Shown here in pieces: positions 25,975 through 36,670 of a stretch of 49,928 bases of DNA. The notes under the pieces were generated by a model. That model was not told where the DNA came from and searched no databases. It saw only the letters and a program-made list of their open reading frames with translations. Made by a program: the position numbers and the translations under genes. Position 1 is the first letter of the stretch, and the number at the start of each line of letters is the position of its first letter. Source of the stretch: Bacteroidota bacterium (lineage in GTDB: Bacteria > Bacteroidota > Bacteroidia > Sphingobacteriales > Sphingobacteriaceae); the NCBI GenBank assembly GCA_013286985.1, contig JABDEQ010000008.1:1-49928 (forward strand). The letters are read 5' to 3'.

Positions 25975-26151
25975 ATGAAAAAATTTACTGAAGTAAAAGA
26001 ATTAGTAGCGTCTTTGGAAGCAGATGCTGACAAGTTTTACAACAAAGGTAACAGCGCTGCTGGTACCCGCGTACGTAAAGGAATGCAAGATCTTAAAAAT
26101 TTAGCTCAGGCAATTCGCTTGGAAGTGCAGGAAGCAAAAAACAAAATCTAG
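25975..26151 (+). CDS. Small histone H1-like (Hc1-family) DNA-binding protein, 58 aa
   Basis: A 58-residue basic, helical protein, MKKFTEVKELVASLEADADK then FYNKGNSAAGTRVRKGMQ and KNLAQAIRLEVQEAKNKI. This matches the Hc1/histone H1-like small proteins common in Bacteroidota, related to the N-terminal part of chlamydial Hc1 and thought to bind or compact DNA. The lysine/alanine-rich DNA-binding tail of chlamydial Hc1 is missing, as usual here. The gene has a strong Shine-Dalgarno and terminator and stands alone, suggesting abundant expression. Confidence 0.9.
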   Translation: MKKFTEVKELVASLEADADKFYNKGNSAAGTRVRKGMQDLKNLAQAIRLEVQEAKNKI

Positions 26152-26184
26152 TATAAGGAAAGAAAATCTTTACTTTATTACAAG

Positions 26185-26220
26185 AAAAAACCCTTCGCTA
26201 TTTGCTGAAGGGTTTTTTTT
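26185..26220. terminator. Bidirectional terminator between the histone-like gene and dapA
   Basis: AAAAAACCCTTC (26185-26196) pairs with GAAGGGTTTTTT (26207-26218), followed by more T on the plus strand; the minus strand has the same form. It lies between convergent genes. Confidence 0.93.
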
Positions 26221-26247
26221 ATTGGTTGATATCAATGATATCAAGCT

Positions 26248-27126
26248 TTAAATAAGCTTGTCTGTTTCCTGAATAATACGTTGTGCAGTATTGCCGCTTA
26301 CCTGTACTAATGATAAACGTACAGTATCGCCACAAATATTTAAATGCTTTAACGCGGTTTTTACACCGGCCGGGCTGCCTTCTACAAACATTAACCGGGT
26401 AAAGTCAATCAAAGCTGAATGTATTTTTTGCGCACCCTTAAAATCGCCTGCAAGGCAAAGTCTCACCATATCTGATGTTTTTTGCGGTAATGCATTACCT
26501 GTAACAGAAATCAAGCCTGCACCACCTAAAGCAACCATGGGTAGTGTTATAGGGTCATCGCCTGATATAAGCAAGAAATCCTGCGGTTTATCACGCATAA
26601 TCTGGTTCATCTGATCAAAATTTCCTGAAGCTTCTTTTGTGCCTATGATGTTTTTAAAATCGTGTGCAAGTCTTACCGTAGTTTCGGCACTTATGTTACT
26701 GCCGGTGCGGCCAGGCACATTATATAAAATTACAGGCAGGGGTGCTACCTCTGCAATGGCTTTGTAATGCTGATATATGCCTTCCTGAGTTGGTTTAGTA
26801 TAATTTGGACTGGCCGATAATATGGCATCATAACCATCAGTATCAAAATGCTTTATGGTTTCAACAACTTCGGCTGTGTTATTACCAGCTATACCGGCAA
26901 TAAGACCAACACGTCTCTTAACTGTTTTTGAGGTAAAGGCCCAAACTTGCTTTCGTTCATCGCTGCTTAAAGTAGCGCTTTCACCAGTTGTACCTAATGA
27001 TACCAGGTACTCAACGCCACCTTCAATTAAATAATTGATTAGTTTTTCTAATCCGTCATAGTCAATTTTTCCGTCAGCTTGAAAAGGGGTAACCATAGCT
27101 ATCCCAGTTCCATAAAATTTATTCAT
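26248..27126 (-). CDS. dapA: 4-hydroxy-tetrahydrodipicolinate synthase DapA
   Basis: 292 residues, the standard length. It condenses pyruvate with aspartate semialdehyde, the first committed step to lysine and meso-diaminopimelate. The Schiff-base lysine is K164 in IIGTKEASGNF; LYNVPGRTG has the catalytic Y135 and the Arg; SLGTTGESATLS has the Thr-Thr pair. The product feeds MurE, whose DNPR motif in this window calls for meso-DAP. Monocistronic. Confidence 0.96.
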   Translation of the reverse strand: MNKFYGTGIAMVTPFQADGKIDYDGLEKLINYLIEGGVEYLVSLGTTGESATLSSDERKQVWAFTSKTVKRRVGLIAGIAGNNTAEVVETIKHFDTDGYDAILSASPNYTKPTQEGIYQHYKAIAEVAPLPVILYNVPGRTGSNISAETTVRLAHDFKNIIGTKEASGNFDQMNQIMRDKPQDFLLISGDDPITLPMVALGGAGLISVTGNALPQKTSDMVRLCLAGDFKGAQKIHSALIDFTRLMFVEGSPAGVKTALKHLNICGDTVRLSLVQVSGNTAQRIIQETDKLI

Positions 27127-27157
27127 CTTAATTTTAAAAAGATGCTAATATAGCAAT

Positions 27158-27219
27158 TGTTCATAGTTGGCGGCTCATGGTTGATGGTATTTTTCTGTGG
27201 TTCATGGTTGATAGTTCAT
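27158..27219 (+). repeat. 7-bp-period arrays upstream of dapA
   Basis: Two runs: TGTTCAT, AGTTGGC, GGCTCAT, GGTTGAT (27158-27185), then GGTTCAT, GGTTGAT, AGTTCAT (27199-27219). Each run keeps exact 7-bp phase. Confidence 0.8.
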
Positions 27220-27283
27220 AGTAGTACAGTAAACACTTTCGTTGCTGCTGTTAATGTTCAGCTTTAGTTTTTTCGTCCATAAA

Positions 27284-27306
27284 CTATGAACCATGAACTA
27301 TCAACC
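27284..27306 (-). repeat. 7-bp-period array, inverted, at the end of the DUF5686 gene
   Basis: Minus strand reads GGTTGAT, AGTTCAT, GGTTCAT, AG: the same words as 27199-27219 in another order and orientation. Confidence 0.8.
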
Positions 27307-27308
27307 AA

Positions 27309-29762
27309 TTAGAAACTAAACCCAAGCCTGATGGCCGATTTGATATTGCTGCCACTATTAAATGAAGTGCCATACATTATCCTGAAATTTAGATATTGCA
27401 GCCCAAAGCCCAATTCGGTATAATTTTTAATGGTCGGCGTGGTTAAGTAGTTTACGTCAACAATCTCCTGTAACTTAAGCTTCCTTATTAATGGGATTTT
27501 ATTGAGTATGAAGCCAGAAAAATTATGTTCCAGGTGCCCTTCAATGTATTGCGTGTAAGTACTAAAGTTGTAATAATTCAACAGTAAAAAGCTATCAATC
27601 CCGCTTTTGTAAAATAATACCTCGTTGCCGGCAAATTGTTTATAATCGGGGTAAAAAATGCTGCTATTATTAAGAAACTTTCCGGCTGCAATATAAAAGG
27701 ATGTACGGCCAAATACGCCCAGGCTGATGTCTGATTTAGATATATCGGCTGATACCAGGTCATAATCTACATCAGAACCTAAAAAGCTGTTAATTCCCTT
27801 ATCATAATTAAATCCTATTGTTGGATATGGCGATGGTAAATATCTTTTGCCATTGGGGTAGGTCTCATATTTATCACTGAAATCATAAGTGGTTCTAAAG
27901 GTGATTTTGAACGACTGGTTTTCAGGAAACAGCGGGGTCTCCTGATTGGGCAGCAGCGGATTATTAGAAGTATAATTCCGGTTAGCCGGATCAAAAAAGC
28001 TGTAGGATGATGAATTGGGAAGCCATTTTCTATCCGCCCATTCTGCACCCACCGATGCAATCCAACCGCCTGTTATGCGCTTGTTTACTGATGCGGATAA
28101 GAATTGTTTTTGATATAATTTTTCATAATTCTGCTTTTCAAATAAACTATAAAGCGAATTAATAAATGGAGAAATCGGGTTGGCGTTGTTCAGATCAACA
28201 ATGTCAGATCCGGCATTAAATCCAAGCGTAAATGAACCAACGGGAACGGTGCTATTTACTGTGCCCTTAAATTTATGGTCCGAAAACCCATATCCTACCT
28301 TTGTGCCAATTGTTAGGTAACGATCATTCACCGTATCAATACGTTTGCGATACGATGCGCCATAATTGAGATTAAAACCTTCAACCGTGTTGAAGCCTAT
28401 AGACGTTAGTAATGCATTAAGATTATAATATTCATGATCATACCTGTTTACGTGCTGATAGCCACCCAACAAAAACTTATTGGCGCTGAATTTATTATTT
28501 ACATTGTCAAGCGAATCGAGATAAGGCTTTGATTCACGCTTTTTGGCCAATATTGCTTTCTTTTGATAGTCTGTTTTTTCTTCTTCGGTTAAAGGAATGG
28601 GTCTTTCCTGTTCCCAAAAGGCGGAATCCTTTTTATTAACGCTTTTGGTGATCCGCAATACCTCTGCGAATTCATTTTTGGTAAAAACCGGGTTAAGGTC
28701 GTAATCTTTGTAAATAGAAATAAAATACCCGCCTATTTTAAATCCGAATAGGCCGGCGGTAAACTCAAATTTCACTGATGATGGCATCCAGGCCTTTTGG
28801 CTCACCGGGAAAAACTGCTCACTTACTCTAAGGGTATCTACAAAGTTGATATTCTGTTTTTTGGTGATGAAAAGATCGAGCCCGTAAATGCGCCAGCTGT
28901 CTTCCAAAATATAAATATATCCCTGGAAACAGGCATCGTAGCTTCGCTTGGGGGTAACTTTTATCTTATCTATCGTTTCGCCATTTTCGGTAGAAAAACC
29001 GATATATTTATAGTCGTAATAAAACAGGGCATTATCGGCAATTGGCGAAATCACAGGGCGATTGCTCAAACCATCCCAAATTTGTATGTTTTCGTAGAAA
29101 TTAACCTTAACATCTGAGGCCCGGTTATAGCTAAATGCCTTGTTGCTGCCTGATACTTTTGAGGATATCATCACTTCATGCACATTATCAGGCTTTTTAA
29201 AACTATATTTTGACTCTGATTCTGACAGATAGATAATGCCGCGGCGGTTGGAGTCGAGGCCGTTTTCACGGGCTGCTTTTTGTACATCAAAACCCATAAA
29301 CTTTTTAGGTGCTGCCAGCAATTTTTGTAACCCCTTGATGTATACATCGCAGGTATAGCTATCCACCTCGTTTAAATGGGTCTTGCGTTTTTTGATAGCC
29401 TTGCGGATAATGGCATAAGCCGGATCTTCACCACCGGCTTTAACTACAACATCATTTAGTTGGTAGGTTTCGGCGGTTAAAACAATGTTTACCGTTTGGT
29501 TGCTGTTGATAGTAAGTTTGCGGCTTTCCTGTCTGTAGCCAACCGCCTTGTATTGTACATCGTAAGTACCGGGTTTTAACTGTAAAACATATTCGCCATC
29601 ATTGTTGGCTGATGTCCCCTTTGTGGTATTTTTTATGTAGATGCTGGCAAAAGGAATGACTCTGTTTTGATAATCAGTTATCTTTCCGCTTAGAATAACT
29701 TGTTGCGAAAATACATTGATACTAATAGAAAGAAATACTAAAAAAGGTAAAGGAAATTTCAT
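27309..29762 (-). CDS. DUF5686 outer-membrane protein with carboxypeptidase-like regulatory domain
   Basis: 817 residues. A signal peptide (about 1-19, ending NVFSQQ), a carboxypeptidase-D regulatory-like beta sandwich (about 22-105: LSGKITDYQNRVIPFASIYI, then GTSANNDGEYVLQLKPGTYD), then the DUF5686 region (AYAIIRKAIKKRKTHLNEVD on) and a C-terminal series of alternating beta strands ending in aromatic F (SAIRLGFSF), which fits an outer-membrane barrel. Function unknown; abundant in this phylum. Possibly a surface adaptor or transporter. Confidence 0.9.
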   Translation of the reverse strand: MKFPLPFLVFLSISINVFSQQVILSGKITDYQNRVIPFASIYIKNTTKGTSANNDGEYVLQLKPGTYDVQYKAVGYRQESRKLTINSNQTVNIVLTAETYQLNDVVVKAGGEDPAYAIIRKAIKKRKTHLNEVDSYTCDVYIKGLQKLLAAPKKFMGFDVQKAARENGLDSNRRGIIYLSESESKYSFKKPDNVHEVMISSKVSGSNKAFSYNRASDVKVNFYENIQIWDGLSNRPVISPIADNALFYYDYKYIGFSTENGETIDKIKVTPKRSYDACFQGYIYILEDSWRIYGLDLFITKKQNINFVDTLRVSEQFFPVSQKAWMPSSVKFEFTAGLFGFKIGGYFISIYKDYDLNPVFTKNEFAEVLRITKSVNKKDSAFWEQERPIPLTEEEKTDYQKKAILAKKRESKPYLDSLDNVNNKFSANKFLLGGYQHVNRYDHEYYNLNALLTSIGFNTVEGFNLNYGASYRKRIDTVNDRYLTIGTKVGYGFSDHKFKGTVNSTVPVGSFTLGFNAGSDIVDLNNANPISPFINSLYSLFEKQNYEKLYQKQFLSASVNKRITGGWIASVGAEWADRKWLPNSSSYSFFDPANRNYTSNNPLLPNQETPLFPENQSFKITFRTTYDFSDKYETYPNGKRYLPSPYPTIGFNYDKGINSFLGSDVDYDLVSADISKSDISLGVFGRTSFYIAAGKFLNNSSIFYPDYKQFAGNEVLFYKSGIDSFLLLNYYNFSTYTQYIEGHLEHNFSGFILNKIPLIRKLKLQEIVDVNYLTTPTIKNYTELGFGLQYLNFRIMYGTSFNSGSNIKSAIRLGFSF

Positions 29763-29880
29763 TTAGCAGGTGTTTATGCTAAGATGAAACTTATTGATTG
29801 AAAGTTACAGCAGGTTTTTGTTAATTATTGTTAAAGCATGCAATATGATGTATGAAGCCTCTTTGATGGCTCTAAAACCC

Positions 29881-31917
<2,037 letters not shown>

Positions 31918-32099
31918 TTATAAAATACTGTAATATTTTGACGGCAGACTTTAAAATAAGTTGCCAAATATTTAAAGGCCAATTGACCTTTCAGCAAATT
32001 AATTATTTGCTTTACAGTTTTTTGTGATAAAATGAAAACTGATTTTAAACCCTGTAGGCTTTTTTTTACCTTACTAACAAAACAAACACTTAAATCATT

Positions 32100-32411
32100 A
32101 TGAAAAAGTTGAGTAAAATTTTAATGTTACTATCAGTATTTTCAGTTTTTGCTATAAAACAAAGCAAAGCACAGGAAATTATAGTTAAAGAACGTATGAG
32201 TCGCCCCGCAGAAATTGTTGTAAGAAGACCAGACAGGCCATCACCTAACCATATTTGGGTTGCCGAAGAGTGGACTCCTGGTGTTGGTACTTATGTATAT
32301 CATGCAGGTTACTGGGCTTTACCTCCTCATCCACATGCAGTTTGGATTGCAGGACATTGGAGAGACCGTCGCGGCGGTTATGTTTGGGTACCTGGACATT
32401 GGAGACAATAA
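32100..32411 (+). CDS. Secreted YXWGXW-repeat protein
   Basis: 103 residues. Signal peptide to about residue 24 (SKAQ), then three short repeats of the YXWGXW/WxxGHW type: VWVAEEW-like NHIWVAEEWTPG, HAGYWALPPHPHAVWIAGHW and GGYVWVPGHWRQ. Such aromatic repeats are found in small secreted proteins of Bacteroidota and Proteobacteria; the role is unknown. Terminator immediately downstream. Monocistronic. Confidence 0.88.
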   Translation: MKKLSKILMLLSVFSVFAIKQSKAQEIIVKERMSRPAEIVVRRPDRPSPNHIWVAEEWTPGVGTYVYHAGYWALPPHPHAVWIAGHWRDRRGGYVWVPGHWRQ

Positions 32412-32416
32412 TTTAA

Positions 32417-32457
32417 TTTTTCAGCCTCTGGGCCTTAACAGAGGCTGAAAAATTATT
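32417..32457. terminator. Bidirectional terminator
   Basis: TTTTTCAGCCTCTG (32417-32430) pairs with CAGAGGCTGAAAAA (32439-32452), 8-base loop, then TTATTT. The minus-strand gene's stop (32453) abuts it, so it serves both convergent genes. Confidence 0.9.
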
Positions 32458-33373
32458 TATCGGTAGTAAGGACATCAGTATTAAAGGTCATTGGTATCGT
32501 CATTCCCCCCGGCAGTTGCGGATTGTCCTGTATCTCAATACTTCCCTTCATTATCTGCTTTAATTTTACCTCACTTATCCAGCCAGTATTTTTATCAATT
32601 TTTATATCGGTTATTAACGAGCCGCTTAATTTGTATATCATGGGCATCCCGTTAATTTCTCCGGGCTTTGCATTTGGGTCGGTATTTAACGTTCCATCAC
32701 CATGAATAAGGTAATAATCGTTGGTAATATCAGTTAGCTGGTAAACTGTTTGAACGTTAGCTTTGGTTGGCGCTTCGAGGTTGGTGTTAATTGTCCATTT
32801 ATCATCCCTGCTAACTGCTTTTGTGGGAAAGATAGCAGTTCCCATTTCTAAACTGCCTCTAAAGGCATCAGCCCCAAAAGATTGCAGAAACTGTTTTTTT
32901 AGCTGGCTTTTTTTAACGGAGTCAATCTTAGGGAAACCATCAAAGACAACTGAGATTATTTTTTCGATATTTTGAACCGACTTTACTTTGCCGCTTTTTG
33001 TAAGTATGATGTTAAAGGGCTTATTCATCATGGCTGCCATAAAGGATGAAGGGACATCGGCGGTGTCAGCTTTTTTGGAATCAATTTCAACTGACTGTGT
33101 ACCAGCCTGAATTTTCATGTTGATGGCTTGATAACTTACCTCCATGTTATAGGTAGTATCTAAAACGTCAATTACTTTAAAAGCCATTTTAAAGACAAAA
33201 GTCAGGTTTAAAGTGTTTTCCTGGCTGTTTAAAGTTTGCACTATGGTTGAGTTAGCATTGCTAATCATATAATAAGTGCTTCCCTTTTTTAAGTTAAGAG
33301 CAGGCTTTACCTTTTGTGCAATTGATGCATTAAAAAAAAACAATAATAATAGTACCCCCGAAACGTATTTCAT
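32453..33373 (-). CDS. Exported DUF6263-like protein
   Basis: 306 residues with a signal peptide (MKYVSGVLLLLFFFNASIAQ). The mature part, KPALNLKKGSTYYMISNANS, with LTKSGKVKSVQNIEKI and GDGTLNTDPNAKPGEINGMP, fits the DUF6263 family of exported beta-rich proteins. Function unknown. No lipobox. The gene runs convergently with the YXWGXW gene. Confidence 0.7.
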   Translation of the reverse strand: MKYVSGVLLLLFFFNASIAQKVKPALNLKKGSTYYMISNANSTIVQTLNSQENTLNLTFVFKMAFKVIDVLDTTYNMEVSYQAINMKIQAGTQSVEIDSKKADTADVPSSFMAAMMNKPFNIILTKSGKVKSVQNIEKIISVVFDGFPKIDSVKKSQLKKQFLQSFGADAFRGSLEMGTAIFPTKAVSRDDKWTINTNLEAPTKANVQTVYQLTDITNDYYLIHGDGTLNTDPNAKPGEINGMPMIYKLSGSLITDIKIDKNTGWISEVKLKQIMKGSIEIQDNPQLPGGMTIPMTFNTDVLTTDK

Positions 33374-33652
33374 GCTTTAACCTTTTATGTCTTTAAAGAT
33401 AGCCAAAGTATATAATTTTATTGGCGATGTGAAACTATTGACCGATTATGGTGAAGTGTGAATTAATTTTTGATTAAGACGATAAAGGCCTGAAAAAATA
33501 GAAAAGGGGAGTAGGTTTTGTTTGATTTTGCGGGTGGTATAAAACGAGAATAGCCAGGCTCTCAACCCCGGCTAGTTCTCAAATTAGCATTATCATTAAT
33601 TTTTCACTCACTGTCTTCTACGTTAATTTTTGCTTTTGGTTACGCTGTAAAC

Positions 33653-33681
33653 AAAAAAGCTCCTGCGTTTTGCGCAAGAGC
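33653..33681 (-). terminator. Terminator downstream of the 33-aa ORF
   Basis: Minus strand: GCTCTTGCG-CAAAA-CGCAGGAGC (one mismatch), then TTTTTTG. It follows the small ORF at 33726-33827 by about 45 bp. Confidence 0.65.
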
Positions 33682-33725
33682 AAGACTTAATTAATAAGTG
33701 AGTAATATTTAAAGACTTTGCTTAA

Positions 33726-33827
33726 TTAAGAAAGTCTTTTGCGCTTAATCATAGAAATGCTGGTTTTTATAATAAAAAACACAGGAATTGCTTGAATTGC
33801 GATACCGATAATAGCTAATAAACTCAT
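33726..33827 (-). CDS. Probable 33-aa membrane protein
   Basis: ATG at 33827 gives MSLLAIIGIAIQAIPVFFII followed by KTSISMIKRKRLS and TAA. This is one hydrophobic helix followed by a strongly basic tail, the classic form of a small single-span membrane protein with the C-terminus in the cytoplasm. A terminator lies just downstream. There is no clear Shine-Dalgarno. I do not recognise a family. The surrounding 870 bp hold no other convincing gene. Confidence 0.45.
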   Translation of the reverse strand: MSLLAIIGIAIQAIPVFFIIKTSISMIKRKRLS

Positions 33828-34157
33828 GATAATACTAAATTTGAGAGTGAATGATAACATGAGAAATAATACAAAAATCGTACCCGTTATGCCAAAACGG
33901 TGCTGGTTGATGTATTTATGATAATGGACTTTTTTTTACTAATCAAGTAGTTAAATTCGAGGGATTTATGAGTAAATATTTGCCCGAATTGCGTAATCAT
34001 ATACCCCCTTTTTAGATATAAAAATCGGGTATTGATCTTTTGTATTAACCCGGCCTTTATAAATATTAAAGTTAAATAAAAATTACCCAATAATTAAAAT
34101 TTTCCTATCGGTTTATCTGCAATTTTGACAGTTTTTTTGGTATAATGGCTTATTAAA

Positions 34158-34208
34158 TTAAAATGGCCTGTCAAATGTGTTGCAATTGACAGGCCATTTT
34201 AATTTTTA
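34158..34208. terminator. Long hairpin, bidirectional terminator downstream of the DUF885 gene
   Basis: TTAAAATGGCCTGTCAA (34158-34174) pairs with TTGACAGGCCATTTTAA (34186-34202), 17 bp perfect, followed by TTTTTA on the plus strand. It lies 46 bp after the minus-strand DUF885 stop, whose transcript meets it first; T-runs are modest on that side. Confidence 0.75.
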
Positions 34209-34247
34209 CGCATAATTCAACCCAGAAAATGTGGTTAATTGTAGATA

Positions 34248-36017
34248 TTAATGACTGGGAGTGTTATCTTTTGCCAGCATAGCATCTCTGATAAGTTTCA
34301 CGGGTGCGCTGCCATAGCTCAGGAATTTTTCATTAAATTCTTTCAGCTTATATTTATCACCCATTTTCTTTTTGTAAGCCTCACGCAAATCCATTATTTC
34401 TTTATAGCCGGTAAAATAGGCATCTAATTGTACGCTGGTTACACTCACCCGTTTCCATTTGCCTTCGGCTTCAGCTTGTTGCTGGAAAGCTTCGTGCGTA
34501 AGCAATCTCAAGGCATCTTGTTTTGACATATTTTGGGTATGTACACTGTAATCCAATATAGTATTGCAAACTGATCTTAAATGCCACTTGTACCACATCA
34601 GCCTTATCTCAGGGCTATCGTTATCATAACCATTATCCAACATCATTTCTTCGCTGTAAACTGCCCATCCTTCAATCATTGCACTGTTTCCGAAAATCGA
34701 CTTAATTAAACTTGGTGCCTGATTAGCATACACCAGTTGAACGTAATGTCCGGGAATAGCCTCGTGGATACATAATATTTGCAACGTGTACTGGTTATAT
34801 TCACGCAGATAGCTTTCGGCTTTTTCTGCCGGCCAGCCAGCAAGACTACCAACATTAAAATACGAATTACCGTCTTTATCATAAGGGCCGGGCGAACTCA
34901 TTGATGCTCCGGCTACGCCTGCCATATATCCCGGCTCTTTACGAACAACCAGAGGCTTAGTAGGGTCAAGTGTAACAAGGTCTTTTGTGCGCACAAAAGT
35001 AGTAAGTTTTGGAATGAGGTTTTCAATGGCCGATTGAAACTGATCAGGTGCAACATGTTTGGACGAAAGGGTATCGATCACCTGTGCAACCAGTTCGAGC
35101 GAATCAGCAGGCATTGTTTTATTACCAAAGTATTTTGGCCAAAGTTTTTTACCGATTTGCACCATAGTATGGTGGATATATTTTTTGCGCTCGATAGCTG
35201 CATTATAAAGCTGTTGTGGTGTTAATGCAGATTGCATATCGAACTTAAATTTATCTTCATATAATTCTTTACCCAATCTGAAGCTTCTTGGATGATCATT
35301 TTTAAGTGCTTTTAACCATTCTGCGTAGGCTTTTATAGCTTCGGCAGATGTGTGTGCCCTTTCAAGCATTTGCTTTTGTTCGGCCGCCGGGATATTGGTC
35401 TTTTTTAGGGAATCGCCAAAGTCTTTTTCTATTACGCTAACGCCGCTAACATGTTGTTCAATGGCAAGATCAGTAAGCTCTGCAACCGGGTTTTTAAGTT
35501 GTTTCTCAGCCTCTTTATAATAAGCCGGGATATTGGCCATTTTTTGATAAAAATTGCGTAATCGTTTAGCTAACGGCTCATAGTGTTCATTCAGGATATA
35601 GGCAAAGGTGCCTATTACATTATATGATGATGGATCCCACTGGTAAGCTTTTAACGATTGATTGGCCCACTCAATTGATTCCATTTGATTTTGCATTAAA
35701 TGATAATCAATCTTATTGGCATCGTTAAGGGTGGCAACATCAAACCTGCTTAGCGAGTCGACTTGCACTTTAGCATAGTTAGTTATCTTGTCCCTTAGCT
35801 TGTCATCGGGCACAAACAATAAACTGTCATATTTGTGATAGCCAACAGATGTTGCCCAATCGGGATTCAGCTTCCATAAACCTTCCAGAAATGAGTTTTC
35901 ATAATTGGTAAATGCGGCATCATCTTTAGCGCCATTAGGGCCAACAGAACCATCTTTTTTACAGCCAATGAGTATAGTGGTAAGTAAAAGCGCGGTATAT
36001 AGCAGTTTTTTGATCAC
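34248..36017 (-). CDS. DUF885 lipoprotein, probable metallopeptidase
   Basis: 589 residues. Lipoprotein signal with C19 in LLTTILIGCKK. The DUF885 family is regarded as metal-dependent peptidases; its signature is HEA(I/V)PGH, here H418-E-A-I-P-G-H424 with a following WAVYSEEMMLDNGY segment carrying the third acidic ligand. GASMSSPGPYDKDGNSYFNV before it is also typical. Placed in the periplasm, facing outward or inward. The start codon is GTG at 36017, giving the right signal peptide. Monocistronic. Confidence 0.92.
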   Translation of the reverse strand: MIKKLLYTALLLTTILIGCKKDGSVGPNGAKDDAAFTNYENSFLEGLWKLNPDWATSVGYHKYDSLLFVPDDKLRDKITNYAKVQVDSLSRFDVATLNDANKIDYHLMQNQMESIEWANQSLKAYQWDPSSYNVIGTFAYILNEHYEPLAKRLRNFYQKMANIPAYYKEAEKQLKNPVAELTDLAIEQHVSGVSVIEKDFGDSLKKTNIPAAEQKQMLERAHTSAEAIKAYAEWLKALKNDHPRSFRLGKELYEDKFKFDMQSALTPQQLYNAAIERKKYIHHTMVQIGKKLWPKYFGNKTMPADSLELVAQVIDTLSSKHVAPDQFQSAIENLIPKLTTFVRTKDLVTLDPTKPLVVRKEPGYMAGVAGASMSSPGPYDKDGNSYFNVGSLAGWPAEKAESYLREYNQYTLQILCIHEAIPGHYVQLVYANQAPSLIKSIFGNSAMIEGWAVYSEEMMLDNGYDNDSPEIRLMWYKWHLRSVCNTILDYSVHTQNMSKQDALRLLTHEAFQQQAEAEGKWKRVSVTSVQLDAYFTGYKEIMDLREAYKKKMGDKYKLKEFNEKFLSYGSAPVKLIRDAMLAKDNTPSH

Positions 36018-36186
36018 AGGGTTTATAATTAAAAAATGGAAGTATAAACTTAAAACATTTAACCGAAAAAAGTCAAAACAATATCATTACAGCGTTATAT
36101 CTTTTACAAATGGTGTTTAATTATTTCGTTCCAAAAAAAATTCCAACCAATTTGACAGATATTTGTTCTGATAAAAAACATACCGA

Positions 36187-36660
36187 ATGAATTACCAGCA
36201 TCAGTTAATAACTAAAGAACTAACCAAATTATTACTCGGCGGATCGGCCCATATTTCGTTAAAGCACGCATTGGAAGGTCTTAAGCCCGAATTACGCGGT
36301 GTTAAACCTGCTCATACGCCTTATAGCATTTGGCAATTGGTTGAGCACATAAGAATTGCGCAATGGGATATGCTTCAGTTTAGCAAAGATGCTGAACATA
36401 AATCGCCTAAATGGCCCGAAGAATATTGGCCTGCAGAAAGTGCTCCGGAAGATGATGACGCCTGGAAAGGTTCGTTACAACAGATAAACAGCGATTTAGA
36501 CGAGTTTATAGAATTGCTGGAGCACAGTGATATTTGCCAGGAATTACCACACGGAACCGGGCAAACCATACTACGCGAGGCGCTTCAGATTGCTGATCAT
36601 AATGCCTATCACATAGGTGAAATAATTGCAATAAGAAGAGTATTGAACAATTGGAAATAG
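36187..36660 (+). CDS. DinB-family protein
   Basis: 157 residues, four-helix bundle of the DinB/YfiT type. Likely metal ligands: the His of LVEHIRIAQ, and the two His of ADHNAYHIGEI. Members include thiol S-transferases and DNA-damage-induced proteins of unknown activity; nothing here points to a substrate. It converges with the hydrolase gene, 10 bp between the stops. Confidence 0.9.
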   Translation: MNYQHQLITKELTKLLLGGSAHISLKHALEGLKPELRGVKPAHTPYSIWQLVEHIRIAQWDMLQFSKDAEHKSPKWPEEYWPAESAPEDDDAWKGSLQQINSDLDEFIELLEHSDICQELPHGTGQTILREALQIADHNAYHIGEIIAIRRVLNNWK

Positions 36661-36670
36661 TATTCGGTTG

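Larger units (their letters stand above)
33374..34247. other. 874-bp region with little coding content
   Basis: Apart from the 33-aa ORF and its terminator there is only AT-rich sequence and hairpins: AAGACTTT/AAAGTCTT around 33713-33738 and the long one at 34158-34202. The 67-codon minus frame at 33887-34090 lacks any sign of being real. Confidence 0.5.

Noticed and set aside
33887..34090. 67-codon minus-strand ORF in the 870-bp gap
   Set aside because: AT-rich sequence with a frame open by chance; no RBS, no hydrophobic or charge pattern, no terminator close behind.
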